A stretch of DNA of 64,000 nucleotides from DYRB01 sp963845265 (GCA_963845265.1 CAWJRN010000022.1:14205-78204); one strand, 5' to 3'; counted from the stretch's first letter, positions 22,381 through 31,712 are shown. Translations and numbers: made by a program. Notes: generated by a model not told the origin, from the sequence alone.

Positions 22381-22434
22381 AACTGTCCCTCCCCCATGCG
22401 TTTCTGGAGTCGGTCCGGGCTGATCAGGGCGTCT

Positions 22435-24223
22435 CTACGACGGCCAGCGATCGAATGGTTGCTTCTCCAGCCGCATCTGTCTCTCGGCGTCCTGGTGGAT
22501 GTTGATCCAGGCCTGCCAGTTCGCGTCGTCCATGTCGGGGTAGTCGAGCCGGAAATGGCTGCAGCGGCTCTCCTTGCGCATCAGCGACGCCCTGAGCTTC
22601 ATCTCGGCGCTGACGATCATGTTCGCGGTCTCATGCGCCAGCCGGAGCTCGTGCAGGTCGCTGGCCCGCAGCATCGGCAGATGGTGATCCCGGAGCTCTT
22701 CGACATAGGCCAGCGCTGCCTTCAACATGGCCTCCTTTTTGATGTACAGAACGAAGTTCGGAATCATGACGCCCTGCAGGGTTTGCGTGACCCAGGCCGG
22801 GCTGAAGCCTGCCTGGCGCCGCAACGGCGCCAGCATCTCGTCTTCCACCCGCGCCAGCTTGTCCGCCGGCACGGACGGCATCTGCACACCCCTGCTGTAT
22901 CCGGCGGCGGCCTCGCCGGCGACGGCTCCCTGGACCGCGGAGCCGGCCAGGGACGAGCCGATCTGGGTGTAGATGGCCCCGGCCATGTAGGACCCCAGGG
23001 CATCTCCCGCCGCATAGAGCCCGGGGATGTTCGACTCGCAGCGGTCGTTGATCGGCACCAGACCCTCGGACTTGTGGATCGCCATGCCGGCCGAGGAGCC
23101 GCCCACCGGCGCTCCCCGCATCCCGGGCGGGACCCTATCGCCGCCGGGTCCGCCGCCAGGTCCACCATCGGCCCCGGGAGGCGGCGGACGATGATCCGGA
23201 CCGCCGGCCAGGGGCCCACCTCCAGGGGGCGGAGGCGGCCCGTGGGGACGGTCGAACCCTTGGGGTCTGTAGGGACCTCCCTCCAGCTTCCCCCCCATCA
23301 TGTCCGGCGGACCCGGCGGCAAGGGCGAGCCGTTGGTGTAGGCGATGTAATTCAGCTCCACGCCGAGATCGTGGCGAATTCCCACGCCGGTCACGTCCGG
23401 TTTGCGCTCGAACATGCCGTGCCAGCCGTCGAAGCAGGCCGCCGGGTTCTGCGCCTGGCCCGGGTGGCCGTCGTTCCATTCCTTTCCGGTGACCTTGGCG
23501 CCGATCCTGTAGGCCATGACGGTGCCGTCATGTGTCAGGTCGCAGATCGGGAAGCCGCTGGGCTTGAAGCCGCCGGCACCCGTGCACAGGATCACGCTCT
23601 TGGCGAAAACCTGAATCAACTGCCCATCGTCAAGGGTGAACCCCGCGGCACCCGCGATCCGGCCCTCGTGCTCGATGAGGTGGGTGACCATGACCCGCTC
23701 GATCAGGGGTATCCCGCGCGCCTCCATGGGCCGCGAGAACGGCCTTGTTGTAGAGCGGCGAGTCGAAGAAACCCCACTCCCGCAGCTCCGCGACCCTGGC
23801 CGCGGAATGCTCCGCCATTTGGCGCGTGTAGACCGGGTTGTTGGTGCCGAGCGCGGAGCGCGACACCTCGGCCACGAACGCATCGAGCGAGATGCCGGCC
23901 TCGCGCTCGTCGAACGCGAAGATACCCTTTGCAAACGGCGTTTGCCCCGACGAGCCGAGCCTCCCCTTGGACAAGACCATGACCCGCGCGCCGGCGTCGT
24001 GCGCCTTGACCGCCGCAAACAGACCGGCCATGCCGCCGCCGATCACCAGCACGTCGGTCTGGAGCGCCCGCTTGTCCATGTCATCGGGGTCAAAGGTGGC
24101 CCGGTTCTCGCCCCATCCCGGGACCATGCCCATGGCCGCCAGCGTCGCCAACCCGGCCGTTCCTCCAGCCAGCGTCAAGAAGCGGCGGCGGGACATGCCG
24201 TTGTTCTCATGCGGATCGTTCAT
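22435..24223 (-). CDS. Tat-exported FAD-dependent oxidoreductase, fumarate reductase/AprA-like (frameshift near 23729)
   Basis: A 595-residue flavoprotein after removing one extra base at the G3 run 23728-23730. The Tat motif SRRRFLTLAGG lies near residue 10. The FAD-binding fold is TDVLVIGGGMAGLFAAVKA, with a second nucleotide segment IPGLYAAGDALGSYMAGAI. The C-terminal helical domain ends with SRCSHFRLDYPDMDDANW, typical of succinate/fumarate/adenylylsulfate-type flavoproteins. An unusual Pro/Gly-rich stretch of roughly 75 residues (about 23105-23330) interrupts the region before GGSSAGMAI. It overlaps the cytochrome b gene upstream by 17 bases. Substrate unknown; periplasmic action is predicted from the Tat signal. 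Confidence 0.8.
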
Positions 24224-24869
24224 GGGCGCGTACCTCGGGTTTGTCGAAGACAGAGACGTATTGATGGATCAGCACCAGACTCGCCGCGCAGGCCAGAGTC
24301 ACCATGAGCAGCGAGATGGCCGCATTGGTATGCCGGCCCAGGTCGATGGCGTGCCAGGACGCGGTGACCACCAGCAGGACCGACAGCAGACCGTGAACCA
24401 GCTTCCAGGTGCGGTAGTCCAGTCCCAGCCTCTCGCGCAGCAAGGAGGTGGCGCCAATCACGAACATCAGCACCCAGGAGACCATGCCCAGAACGATCCC
24501 GGGGCTGTCGATGGTGGTCAGGATCTTCGTCAATGCCTCTACGGGAGAGACGCCGCCTTCGAAGAAGCGCGGCAGTACGATCATGAAAGGATGAGCAAGC
24601 AACAGGCTCACGACCGAATATCCGATGAGCTTGTGCAGACTCAACAGTCTGCTGAATCGGACTCCCCCGGTCACGAACCGCGCGCCGCGCACCAGCAGAA
24701 ACTGCCCGAACAGCAGAAAGAGGGCGGCCAGGGTCAGCATGGAAAGGGTTTCCTTCAGAAGCGACCGCCTGGGGTAGTCCCCCAGCACGAGGAGCAGAAG
24801 CGGCGGAAGAATGAGTATCAGCGCCAAGACGATCAGTCGGCATTTGTTGGCATCGGAATTCACGTTCAC
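24207..24869 (-). CDS. Membrane cytochrome b-like protein, ferric-reductase transmembrane domain
   Basis: A 220-residue integral membrane protein with about six hydrophobic helices (for example LIVLALILILPPLLLLVLG). Conserved histidines lie in the helices (LSLHKLIGY, LLLAHPFMI, TWKLVHGLL, ASWHAIDLG), as in the ferric reductase-like/MsrQ haem-binding domain. GTG 24869 overlaps the ferredoxin stop (GTGA). It probably carries electrons across the membrane between the small ferredoxin and the exported flavoprotein. Confidence 0.78.
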   Translation of the reverse strand: MNVNSDANKCRLIVLALILILPPLLLLVLGDYPRRSLLKETLSMLTLAALFLLFGQFLLVRGARFVTGGVRFSRLLSLHKLIGYSVVSLLLAHPFMIVLPRFFEGGVSPVEALTKILTTIDSPGIVLGMVSWVLMFVIGATSLLRERLGLDYRTWKLVHGLLSVLLVVTASWHAIDLGRHTNAAISLLMVTLACAASLVLIHQYVSVFDKPEVRAHERSA

Positions 24870-25081
24870 CCCCAGGAGACGACAACGGGTATCGACTTGT
24901 CCGGCGTGATGGTGATGGCATCGACCGGGCAGTACATTCGACACAGATGGCAGATCTGGCAGTCGGCCACGTATCGGATGACGGCCTTTCCGGTGCTTGG
25001 GTCCATGCGAATGACGTCGGTCGGGCAGGACTGAACACAGGTCCCGCATCCGATACATCCATCGATGCTGCTTATTGCCAT
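24866..25081 (-). CDS. Small 2x[4Fe-4S] ferredoxin
   Basis: A 71-residue bacterial-type ferredoxin with CIGCGTCVQSCP and CQICHLCRMYCP motifs, ending ITITPDKSIPVVVSWG. ATG 25081 gives MAISSIDGCIGCG, a compact start; a longer in-frame extension to 25144 is less ferredoxin-like. First gene of a three-gene operon with the cytochrome b and flavoprotein genes, divergent from the sensor kinase gene at 25275. Confidence 0.82.
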   Translation of the reverse strand: MAISSIDGCIGCGTCVQSCPTDVIRMDPSTGKAVIRYVADCQICHLCRMYCPVDAITITPDKSIPVVVSWG

Positions 25082-25274
25082 CTGGTTTGCCTGAGAAGTT
25101 GATCTGGTCCGGCGGCAACGGACAGCCGCCGCTCTGATCGACACGATACGCGGCGAGCTGGGGCAAACCGGGGGGAGATTTAGAGGAAACTGTGAGCTTC
25201 GACGAGAGAGGTCGTTCGATCGCCCCCAATCTGCAACCCTGCACCCTGGGACCTATAGGAGGTACTGATAACAG

Positions 25275-26943
25275 ATGCGCATCGGTCTTACGGCGAAGCT
25301 CCTGCTCATGCTCGGCGTCACCAGCCTGCGTTTCGGTGCTGGCCATGGCATTTGCGGCCCGCTGGAGCTTCCAGCACGGATTTCTCGACTACCTGGGTCA
25401 GCAGGAGCTTGCGCGTATCGCCCCGCTCCGCGAGGCGCTGGTGCCGATTTACGCCCGCAGCGGCTCCTGGGAGTACTTCGAGCGCAATCCCGACGAATGG
25501 CCGCGCTTCGTCGACGACACCCTCGATCCGCAGCGCGCGCATCCCCCCGGGGCACCTCCCCCAGAGGTCCATCTCGGGCCGGCGGCGGAGCCCCGTGGTG
25601 AATCGCCCCCGGGTCCCCACGAGCAGGACGCCCGGGCGCCCCACGAGGCAGGGCCGCCCCATCACCCGCCCGGCCCGCGGCAACGCCCTCCGCCGGTGGA
25701 GCCCCGTGGTGAATCGCCCCTGGGTCCCCATGAGCAGAACGTCCGGGCACCGCACGAGGCAAGGCCGCCCCAGCACCCGCCCGGCCCACGGTGGCCCCCT
25801 CCGCCCCCTCCATCCGCGTCGCTGGATCTGTTGGGTCTGCGGGTCCACCTGCTCGACGGCCAGGGACATCGCGTGGCGGGTGTGCCGCCGACTGCTGAAG
25901 AGCCCTTCCGCCTCCCGATCGAGTCGGACGGGGCTGTGATTGGCTGGCTGCTGCTGTCGCCCCCGCAGTGGTTCGAGGACGACCCCGCTCAGCGTTTCAA
26001 CAGCCAGCACAATCGTACCCTGGTCTGGATCTCCGTCGGCGTGCTCTCCCTGGCGTTCCTGCTCGGCTGGGTGTTCGGCCAGGGACTCCTGCGGCGCATC
26101 CGCACCCTGGCACGGGGGTCGCGTCAGCTGGCCGGCGGGGACTTCGGCACCAGAATCGCCGACCACGGCCAGGACGAGCTGAGCGCCCTTGCCGAGGACT
26201 TCAATCGCCTGGCCACTGCCTTGGAGCGCAACCAGGAGCTCAGGCGCCGCAGCATGGCCGATGTGTCCCATGAGCTACGCACCCCGGTCGCCGTGGCCCG
26301 CGCCGAGCTGGACGCCCTGATCGACGACATCCGGCCCTGCACCAAGGCAAACTTGGAGAAGCTCCAGGGCCGGCTACTGGCGCTGATGCGCTTGCTGGAC
26401 GACCTCTACGACCTGGCCCTATCGGACGCGGGCGCGCTGGACTACCGTTTCTCACCGCTTGATTTGGGCGAGACCGTCCAGGCCGCGGTCGCTCAGATGG
26501 ATGGCGCGTTCGCACGCCAAGACATCGCGCTGCATCTGGAGTGCAACGACGAGCTGCCGATGGACGGGGATCGCGGACGCCTGCGCCAGGTGCTGGACAA
26601 CCTGCTCAGCAACAGCTTGCGTTACACCGATGCCGGCGGTGTCACGCGGGTCGTCGCGAGCCGCGCCGGGGCCTGGATTCGGGTGAGCATCGAGGACACG
26701 GCCCCCGGCGTCGCGCCCGAGGCCCTTGATCGCCTGTTCGACCGCTTCTACCGCGTCGAGGCCTCGCGCTCGCGCGCGAAGGGCGGCGCGGGGCTGGGCC
26801 TGGCGATCTGCCGCAACATCGTCGAGGCCCATCACGGCTGCATCCAGGCCAGGACCGCGGATGCCGGGGGCTTGGCCATCGATATTCGCCTGCCGGCGTC
26901 CGACGGCTCAATACAGGGGCAGGACCCGAAACCTCACGATTAG
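25275..26943 (+). CDS. Sensor histidine kinase with His/Pro-rich periplasmic repeat (frameshift near 25332)
   Basis: A BaeS-like membrane kinase, 555 residues once one T is removed from TTT 25331-25333. ATG 25275 follows AGGAGGT and reads MRIGLTAKLLLMLGVTSL. There are two membrane segments (residues about 8-30 and near 250: VWISVGVLSLAFLLGWVFG). Next come HAMP (LLRRIRTLARGSRQLAGGD), a HisKA phospho-acceptor in SMADVSHELRTPVAVA, and HATPase N and G boxes (NLLSNSLRYTDAGG, GGAGLGLAICRNIV). The periplasmic part holds a tandem 37-residue duplication rich in His and Pro. The likely partner is the response regulator at 29828-30532. Confidence 0.85.
25588..25790 (+). repeat. 111-bp tandem duplication encoding His/Pro-rich sensor insert
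   Basis: The unit starting GAGCCCCGTGGTGAATCGCC at 25588 recurs at 25699, a period of 111 bp or 37 residues. Each copy encodes PRGESP-GPHEQ-APHEA-PP-HPPGP patterns with three to four His. It lies in the predicted periplasmic sensing region. Confidence 0.85.
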
Positions 26944-26952
26944 CTCACGATT
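26933..26952. promoter_or_regulatory. Direct repeat with 11-bp period, candidate OmpR-family regulator site
   Basis: CTCACGATT occurs at 26933-26941 and again at 26944-26952, one helical turn apart, the layout bound by OmpR/PhoB-type dimers. It lies 68 bp before the ATG of the small secreted protein gene, between the sensor gene end and that gene. The cognate regulator may be the one encoded at 29828. Confidence 0.45.
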
Positions 26953-27019
26953 CCCTCAAGGCGACGCCTCAGTCGGGTCTTAGACTGGAGCCATCTAAAC
27001 GAGATCAAGGAGTCTCAAG

Positions 27020-27301
27020 ATGCAGAAGAATCGAACCAACGCCATGATTGCAGTACTCGTCCTGCTGCTTGCCGGATCGGCGAGCACCGCGTCGGCCAGA
27101 CCTGGCCCCGGCGGCGGCGAGGGCCGGCGCGGCCCGCCGCCGGAGGCGCTCAAGGCCTGCGAGGGCAAGCAGTCGAACGACCAGTGCAGCTTTACGGGCC
27201 GCGGCGACGAAACCCTCACGGGCATCTGCTCAGCACCTCCGGGTGTCGATGAGCTGGCCTGCGCGCCGGAGGGCGGCCCACCCGAGCGCGGCGGTCGCTG
27301 A
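27020..27301 (+). CDS. Small secreted Cys-containing protein
   Basis: A 93-residue protein with a signal peptide (MIAVLVLLLAGSASTASA). A Gly/Pro/Arg-rich linker leads to a short domain LKACEGKQSNDQCSFTG ... LTGICSAP ... LACAP with four cysteines. AAGGAG at 27007-27012 precedes ATG 27020. Similar small exported proteins with PPPEA-x-x-ACxGK openings are known only as conserved hypotheticals. It probably belongs to the regulon of the adjacent two-component system. Confidence 0.7.
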   Translation: MQKNRTNAMIAVLVLLLAGSASTASARPGPGGGEGRRGPPPEALKACEGKQSNDQCSFTGRGDETLTGICSAPPGVDELACAPEGGPPERGGR

Positions 27302-27705
27302 TCGCACCGACATACCATTTACCCCCCTCGGGCAGGGATGCCCGACCTGAATCACCATCCCGCGGACATCGACTCCGAGCCCCCCGTTACCGCAACCGCG
27401 CTTTCCACGCAGCGTACTGCGTCTCCCTCCACAGCGGATCCACTCTCCGGACCGGCTGAGCACCTCATTCCGCCATTGCGCATGCCATTTCTTACCTGTC
27501 AGAGCGCGGCCATCGAGAGCGCCTTTCATGGCACCGGACTGCCCGGAGGTTGATGCCTGGTCGTCGTTGCGCCAACCTGCTCGCCTCACAGTTTCCTTCA
27601 TTTGTTCCCACAGTTCGTCCAATCTTCCCTCGTATCTTGCTCTCCAGCGGAGGGCACGACCGCAGTCACACCTCCGTTCGCCCCACCTCAACGGAGCAAT
27701 TTCTC
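27302..27705 (+). other. Intergenic region without recognisable gene
   Basis: A stretch of 404 bp. The in-frame extension upstream of the EF-hand gene lacks a ribosome binding site and a plausible N-terminus. It presumably contains the promoter for that gene, but I see no clear element. Confidence 0.5.
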
Positions 27706-29685
27706 ATGATCAAAAAGACACTCTTGGCCACCGCCGTGAGTCTGTCGCTCATCGGCAGCACTCTAGTCAGCATCGACAGTTTTGCCAGGGAGGGTAATAA
27801 AGGCAACGGATATGGTGCCAGCACGGTCCTGTTGGCACTTCTAGAACGCAACAACGACCGCGTACTCAACATTGACGAACTCCCCGGCGGCGATGCCTAC
27901 AAGGCGGTACGCCGTTTCAACTATAAGGACAGCAACCGCGATCGCGTCCTATCCCTGGAGGAGTTCTCCGCCACCAGTGGCCGTGGCGTCCCAGACGGTC
28001 TGGACGAGGACGCCCTTGAACCGTGTATGGAACAGACTCTGGGCTATGAACTGCCGGATCGCCCGGATTCCGCCACTGCCTTCGACGAGGCCGACACCGA
28101 TGACGGCGGCTCGGTGGACCTGACTGAATTCCTGGCCGCTGGTGAACAGCGTGCCGAAGCGCGTTTCGCTGAGATCGACGCAGACGCTGACGGCAGAATC
28201 ACCGGCGACGAGACTGCGGCCTACCAGGCGCTGCGGCAGGAACGCCGGGAAGCCCGCAGGACCTGCGTGGCCGAGTCGTTGAATATCGACGGTGATACAA
28301 ATACGACTCTGACATACCCCATCGTCGATACCGGTCAGGGCACCTGCTACGACAATAGCGACCTCATCGAATGTCCTGCCGAAGGGGGAGCTTTTTATGG
28401 GCAGGATGCGCAATACACCGGAACTGTTCCCAGCTACACGGACAACGGCGATGGCAGCGTGACCGACAACGTCACTGGTCTGGTCTGGACACAGGACCTG
28501 TCAGACGCATCCATGCCCTGGTCCGATGCTGCGGGCTACTGCGAATCCCTCACCGTCGGCAGCCTCACCGACTGGCGACTACCCAACATCAAGGAACTGT
28601 GGTCACTCAGAGACTTCTCGACCGGTTGGCCCTGGGTCGATACCGACTACTTTTATCTGGTTGGTGATGGTTCAGATCAACGTCAGCACCATTCATGGTC
28701 GAGTAATCCCTACCTGGTCGAAAGCGAATATCAGAACGAGCAGGTGATAGGTGATCCCGCTTGGATTGTCAACGACTGGACCGGACACATCAAAGCGATG
28801 AGCGGTAGCAGATTCGTACGCTGTGTCAGCGGTGACGAGTACGGCATCAACGACTTCGTTGACAACGGCGACGGCACGGTGACCGACAATGCCACCGGTC
28901 TGATGTGGGTGCAGGACGACAACGGCGAGGCCATCAACTGGGAAGCAGCGCTCGCGTATGCTGAAGACGCCAGCATTGCCGGCTACGACGATTGGCGTCT
29001 GCCCAATGCCAAGGAATTGCAGAGCATTGCGGATTACTCAGGCGTCTTCCCGGTATTGGACACAAGCGTGTTCAATCTCACAGAGGTCACGAATGTCGTG
29101 TATGGCACTGACAGTGGTGAGGAGATAGACACGCAGGTCAACTACCCGTTTTACTGGACGGGTACGTCCAACCCTTATATTGAAGCGTATGCAGGAGAGT
29201 CTGATGGCACCGAATTAGATGACGTGCCTGGCTACACCTATGCCTGGCTGCTTGCTTCCGGCTACAACACAGACCCGAACGGCTACGATTTGCATGGTGC
29301 GGGCTCGATTGTCTTTGATACCAAAGCGGAAGAGGTCTCCGATGGCTCGGGCTTAGAGGTTTTTTACCATTATGTACGCCTGGTGCGCGGTGGTGGTGTG
29401 ATCGAAACGCCGGATGGTGATCCAAGTGCCTATCGTGGTGATGATGAGACTAGAGTTGTCGTATTTCCGGACGGTGATACGGGGGACGCAGGAGGTGACG
29501 CAGGTGGCCGACCTGACTTCGCTGCTGCCGCGGAACAATTGGGCGTAACAGAAGAAGCGCTGATAGCCGCATTGGGCGAACCTGGTCAGGGCGAGCCAGA
29601 CTATGAGGCGGCAGCCGCCGCGCTGGGGGTCACTGTGGAAGAACTGCAAGCGGCATTAATGGGAAGCAGCGGGCCCGCGGAATGA
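27706..29685 (+). CDS. Exported EF-hand and DUF1566 (Lcl-type) protein
   Basis: A 659-residue protein with a signal peptide (residues 1-27, ending SIDSFA). EF-hand-like calcium loops follow (NNDRVLNIDEL, DSNRDRVLSLEEF, DTDDGGSVDLTEF, DADADGRITGDE). Two DUF1566/Lcl domains come next, each with a DNGDGTVTDNATGLMWVQD-type opening and DWRLPN-KEL core (about residues 240-370 and 385-600). The C-terminus repeats a short motif (FAAAAEQLGVTEEALIAALG; YEAAAAALGVTVEELQAALM). ATG 27706 has GGAG at 27693. It is probably a periplasmic or surface calcium-binding protein; its function is unknown. Confidence 0.82.
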   Translation: MIKKTLLATAVSLSLIGSTLVSIDSFAREGNKGNGYGASTVLLALLERNNDRVLNIDELPGGDAYKAVRRFNYKDSNRDRVLSLEEFSATSGRGVPDGLDEDALEPCMEQTLGYELPDRPDSATAFDEADTDDGGSVDLTEFLAAGEQRAEARFAEIDADADGRITGDETAAYQALRQERREARRTCVAESLNIDGDTNTTLTYPIVDTGQGTCYDNSDLIECPAEGGAFYGQDAQYTGTVPSYTDNGDGSVTDNVTGLVWTQDLSDASMPWSDAAGYCESLTVGSLTDWRLPNIKELWSLRDFSTGWPWVDTDYFYLVGDGSDQRQHHSWSSNPYLVESEYQNEQVIGDPAWIVNDWTGHIKAMSGSRFVRCVSGDEYGINDFVDNGDGTVTDNATGLMWVQDDNGEAINWEAALAYAEDASIAGYDDWRLPNAKELQSIADYSGVFPVLDTSVFNLTEVTNVVYGTDSGEEIDTQVNYPFYWTGTSNPYIEAYAGESDGTELDDVPGYTYAWLLASGYNTDPNGYDLHGAGSIVFDTKAEEVSDGSGLEVFYHYVRLVRGGGVIETPDGDPSAYRGDDETRVVVFPDGDTGDAGGDAGGRPDFAAAAEQLGVTEEALIAALGEPGQGEPDYEAAAAALGVTVEELQAALMGSSGPAE

Positions 29686-29741
29686 CTGTGCGAGCTCCGG
29701 GACTTGCCGTAGGCAATGGCGCCATCCTGGATCGTTTCGCG

Positions 29742-29774
29742 GCCCAAGGCGAGGACCAGATCCCCGCCTTGGGC
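29742..29774. terminator. Stem-loop between convergent genes
   Basis: A perfect 10-bp stem GCCCAAGGCG/CGCCTTGGGC with a 13-base loop, located between the EF-hand gene (ends 29685) and the response regulator gene (ends 29828 on the minus strand). Likely bidirectional terminator; no strong U-run. Confidence 0.5.
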
Positions 29775-29827
29775 GTCCCCGTTTCGATGGAGAACCCAAT
29801 CTCGCTGGGCACTAGAGGCACCGCTGA

Positions 29828-30532
29828 TCACTCGGGCTCGTAGCGATATCCGACGCCGTAGACCGATTCGATGAACTGGCGCCCATCGAACTCGGACGCC
29901 AGCTTCCGGCGCAGGTTCTTCACATGGGTGTCCACGGAGCGCTCGGTCACCACGCGGTGGTCGTCGTACAGAGCATCGATCAAACTGGCCCGGGACATGA
30001 TGCGCCCGGGGTGTCGGCGGAGCGCGACGAGCAGGCGGAACTCCCCCACGGTGAGACGCAGCACGCGGCCTTCCAGGCGGGCCTCGTAACGCTCCTCGTC
30101 CAACACGAGTCCGCCGCCACCGTCCGCATCGACCTCGCCGGCCGGGCGGGTCAGCATCTCGACGCGACGCAGCTGGGCCTTGACCCGCGCCACCACCTCC
30201 CGCGGGGCGAACGGTTTGCAGACGTAGTCGTCCGCGCCCAGCTCCAAGCCCAGCAGGCGATCGATCTCCTCCACCCGGGCCGTCACCATGATGATGGGGA
30301 CCGATGAGAAGGTGCGAAGCTCACGACAGATCTCCAGTCCGTCACGCCCCGGCAGCATCAGGTCCAGCAGGATGAGGTCGGGCGGGGCCTCGCGAACCCG
30401 CGGGACCACTGCCGCACCATCCTCGATGCGCTCGACCTCCAGGGCCGAGGCGCGCAGATACTCCTCGAGCACCTCGGCGAGCGGGGTCTCGTCCTCTACG
30501 ATGAGCACGGTCTTGGCGGCGGTGGGGCTCAT
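29828..30532 (-). CDS. OmpR/BaeR-family response regulator
   Basis: A 234-residue regulator. The receiver domain has acidic residues VEDE, phospho-acceptor Asp57 in LILLDLMLPGRDG, and the switch lysine in CKPF. The C-terminal winged helix has the typical LTVGEFRLLVALRRHPG and SVDTHVKNLRRKL recognition helix with YGVGYRYEPE. ATG 30532 has GGGAG nine bases upstream on the minus strand; ATG 30541 would leave no spacing. It is the probable partner of the sensor at 25275, although three exported-protein loci separate them in opposite orientation. Confidence 0.9.
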   Translation of the reverse strand: MSPTAAKTVLIVEDETPLAEVLEEYLRASALEVERIEDGAAVVPRVREAPPDLILLDLMLPGRDGLEICRELRTFSSVPIIMVTARVEEIDRLLGLELGADDYVCKPFAPREVVARVKAQLRRVEMLTRPAGEVDADGGGGLVLDEERYEARLEGRVLRLTVGEFRLLVALRRHPGRIMSRASLIDALYDDHRVVTERSVDTHVKNLRRKLASEFDGRQFIESVYGVGYRYEPE

Positions 30533-30622
30533 GGCAGGCATCTCCCTCGAGTTTTCTCTGAGCCCCCGGACAGGGGAGCCCTCGGCGCTATTCTCGCCCA
30601 TCCACGGCCCCCTCGGTGAGGC

Positions 30623-30854
30623 TCAGGTCGCCGCCTTCAATGCCTCCATCTCCACGCGGAAGGACTGGCGGCTCCCGTGCTGCTCGCCAGCCAGGGACTT
30701 GCTCTGCAGCTCGAAGGCCCGATCCACGGTGCGCTGGACGCCGTCGGCCAAGACGAACCACTGCACGGAACAAGGATGGGTAATCGCGTCTTTGAGATTG
30801 CAGCCCGCCGACTCTCACGTAACGGATCCCACCGAAGCTCACGGTTTCTTTCAT
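30623..30854 (-). CDS. Small cytosolic hypothetical protein (frameshift at 30778-30780)
   Basis: Removing one base from the G3 run 30778-30780 gives a 76-residue protein. It starts MKETVSFGGIRYVRVGGLQ, continues with VQWFVLADGVQRTVDRAFEL, and ends with VEMEALKAAT. A strong GAGGAG lies just before the ATG on the minus strand, supporting a real gene. No signal peptide, no recognised family; the C-terminal half is helical. It precedes the response regulator gene by about 90 bp and may be co-transcribed. Confidence 0.5.
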
Positions 30855-31162
30855 TTATCTCCTCACTGATCGCTAATTTGCCCCGTAGCTTGTTGGTCAG
30901 CGGCGTTGGATGCCGGAACTCCTCAGGCCGGTCCTGCACCGGGTGAGCCGAAACCGCAAACCATTTCTAGCGCTGCGGAGCCGCGGACGGTGTTGTAGCC
31001 GGACGACATAGGCGCGCCCACGCGAATCGGGCTTGGGCGACAGGCGTTCTTCTTCCGAACGGATAGGGTCTTCCGAGGTGCAGATCGGCGACCGGCCCAT
31101 GCATCAGAAGAAGACATGCACCTGCCGATCTTCGACAACCATGAACACAGGAGCAATCCACC
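30855..31162. other. Intergenic region between divergent genes
   Basis: A 308-bp span carrying the divergent promoters of the minus-strand small protein gene and the plus-strand secreted protein gene. No convincing gene, repeat or operator seen. Confidence 0.4.
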
Positions 31163-31486
31163 ATGCGTCACATTCCCACCACGCTAGCGGCGAGCGTCAT
31201 CGCCCTCGTCTCCACCACGGCCGCCATTGCCGGCCCCGGTCCCTACTTCGGCCCTCCGGGCCATCCTCCGCACCCCCATCCTGCTCCCTGGGGGGGCTGG
31301 ATCGCGCCGTTGGTGACTGGAACAGTAATCGGTGCGGTTATTGCCTTGGAACCGCGCACGGTCGTCGTTGAGCGTCCGCTGCCGTCGCAGCCTGTCGAGC
31401 AAACGTCGGACACCATCTACAAACGCGTCAGGGTCTACATCCCAGAGTGCAACTGCTACCGCACCTATGACGTTCCCATCAACTGA
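31163..31486 (+). CDS. Small exported protein with Pro/His-rich segment
   Basis: A 107-residue protein with a signal peptide ending TAAIA and a Gly/Pro/His-rich segment (PGHPPHPHPAPWGG). It then has one hydrophobic stretch (WIAPLVTGTVIGAVIAL) and a C-terminal part with the paired cysteines of PECNCYRTYDVP. AGGAG at 31149-31153 precedes ATG 31163. No named family recognised. The His-rich segment echoes the sensor insert of the same locus, hinting at a metal link, but that is speculative. Confidence 0.65.
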   Translation: MRHIPTTLAASVIALVSTTAAIAGPGPYFGPPGHPPHPHPAPWGGWIAPLVTGTVIGAVIALEPRTVVVERPLPSQPVEQTSDTIYKRVRVYIPECNCYRTYDVPIN

Positions 31487-31712
31487 TCCTGCGAGGACCT
31501 GTCGGCAGACGTGGTCCTGGTGTCCCGACTGGCTCATTCGCATCGCGATAGGTCCGACGGGATCGGAGGACCACACCAAGACGACGCCGGCCGCGGCGCC
31601 TCCGTCCTCATGGACTCCTCACACTCCCCACATCCTCGTCTCAAGGTCGCGACGTACTCTGAAGTCGCGTTTGGGGGCCAGGCCCTCTTTGTTAAACCAA
31701 TCGGAGCAATCG

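Noticed and set aside
22369..23982. 537-codon plus-strand frame opposite the flavoprotein
   Set aside because: Antisense; the minus strand has a clear FAD enzyme with Tat motif.
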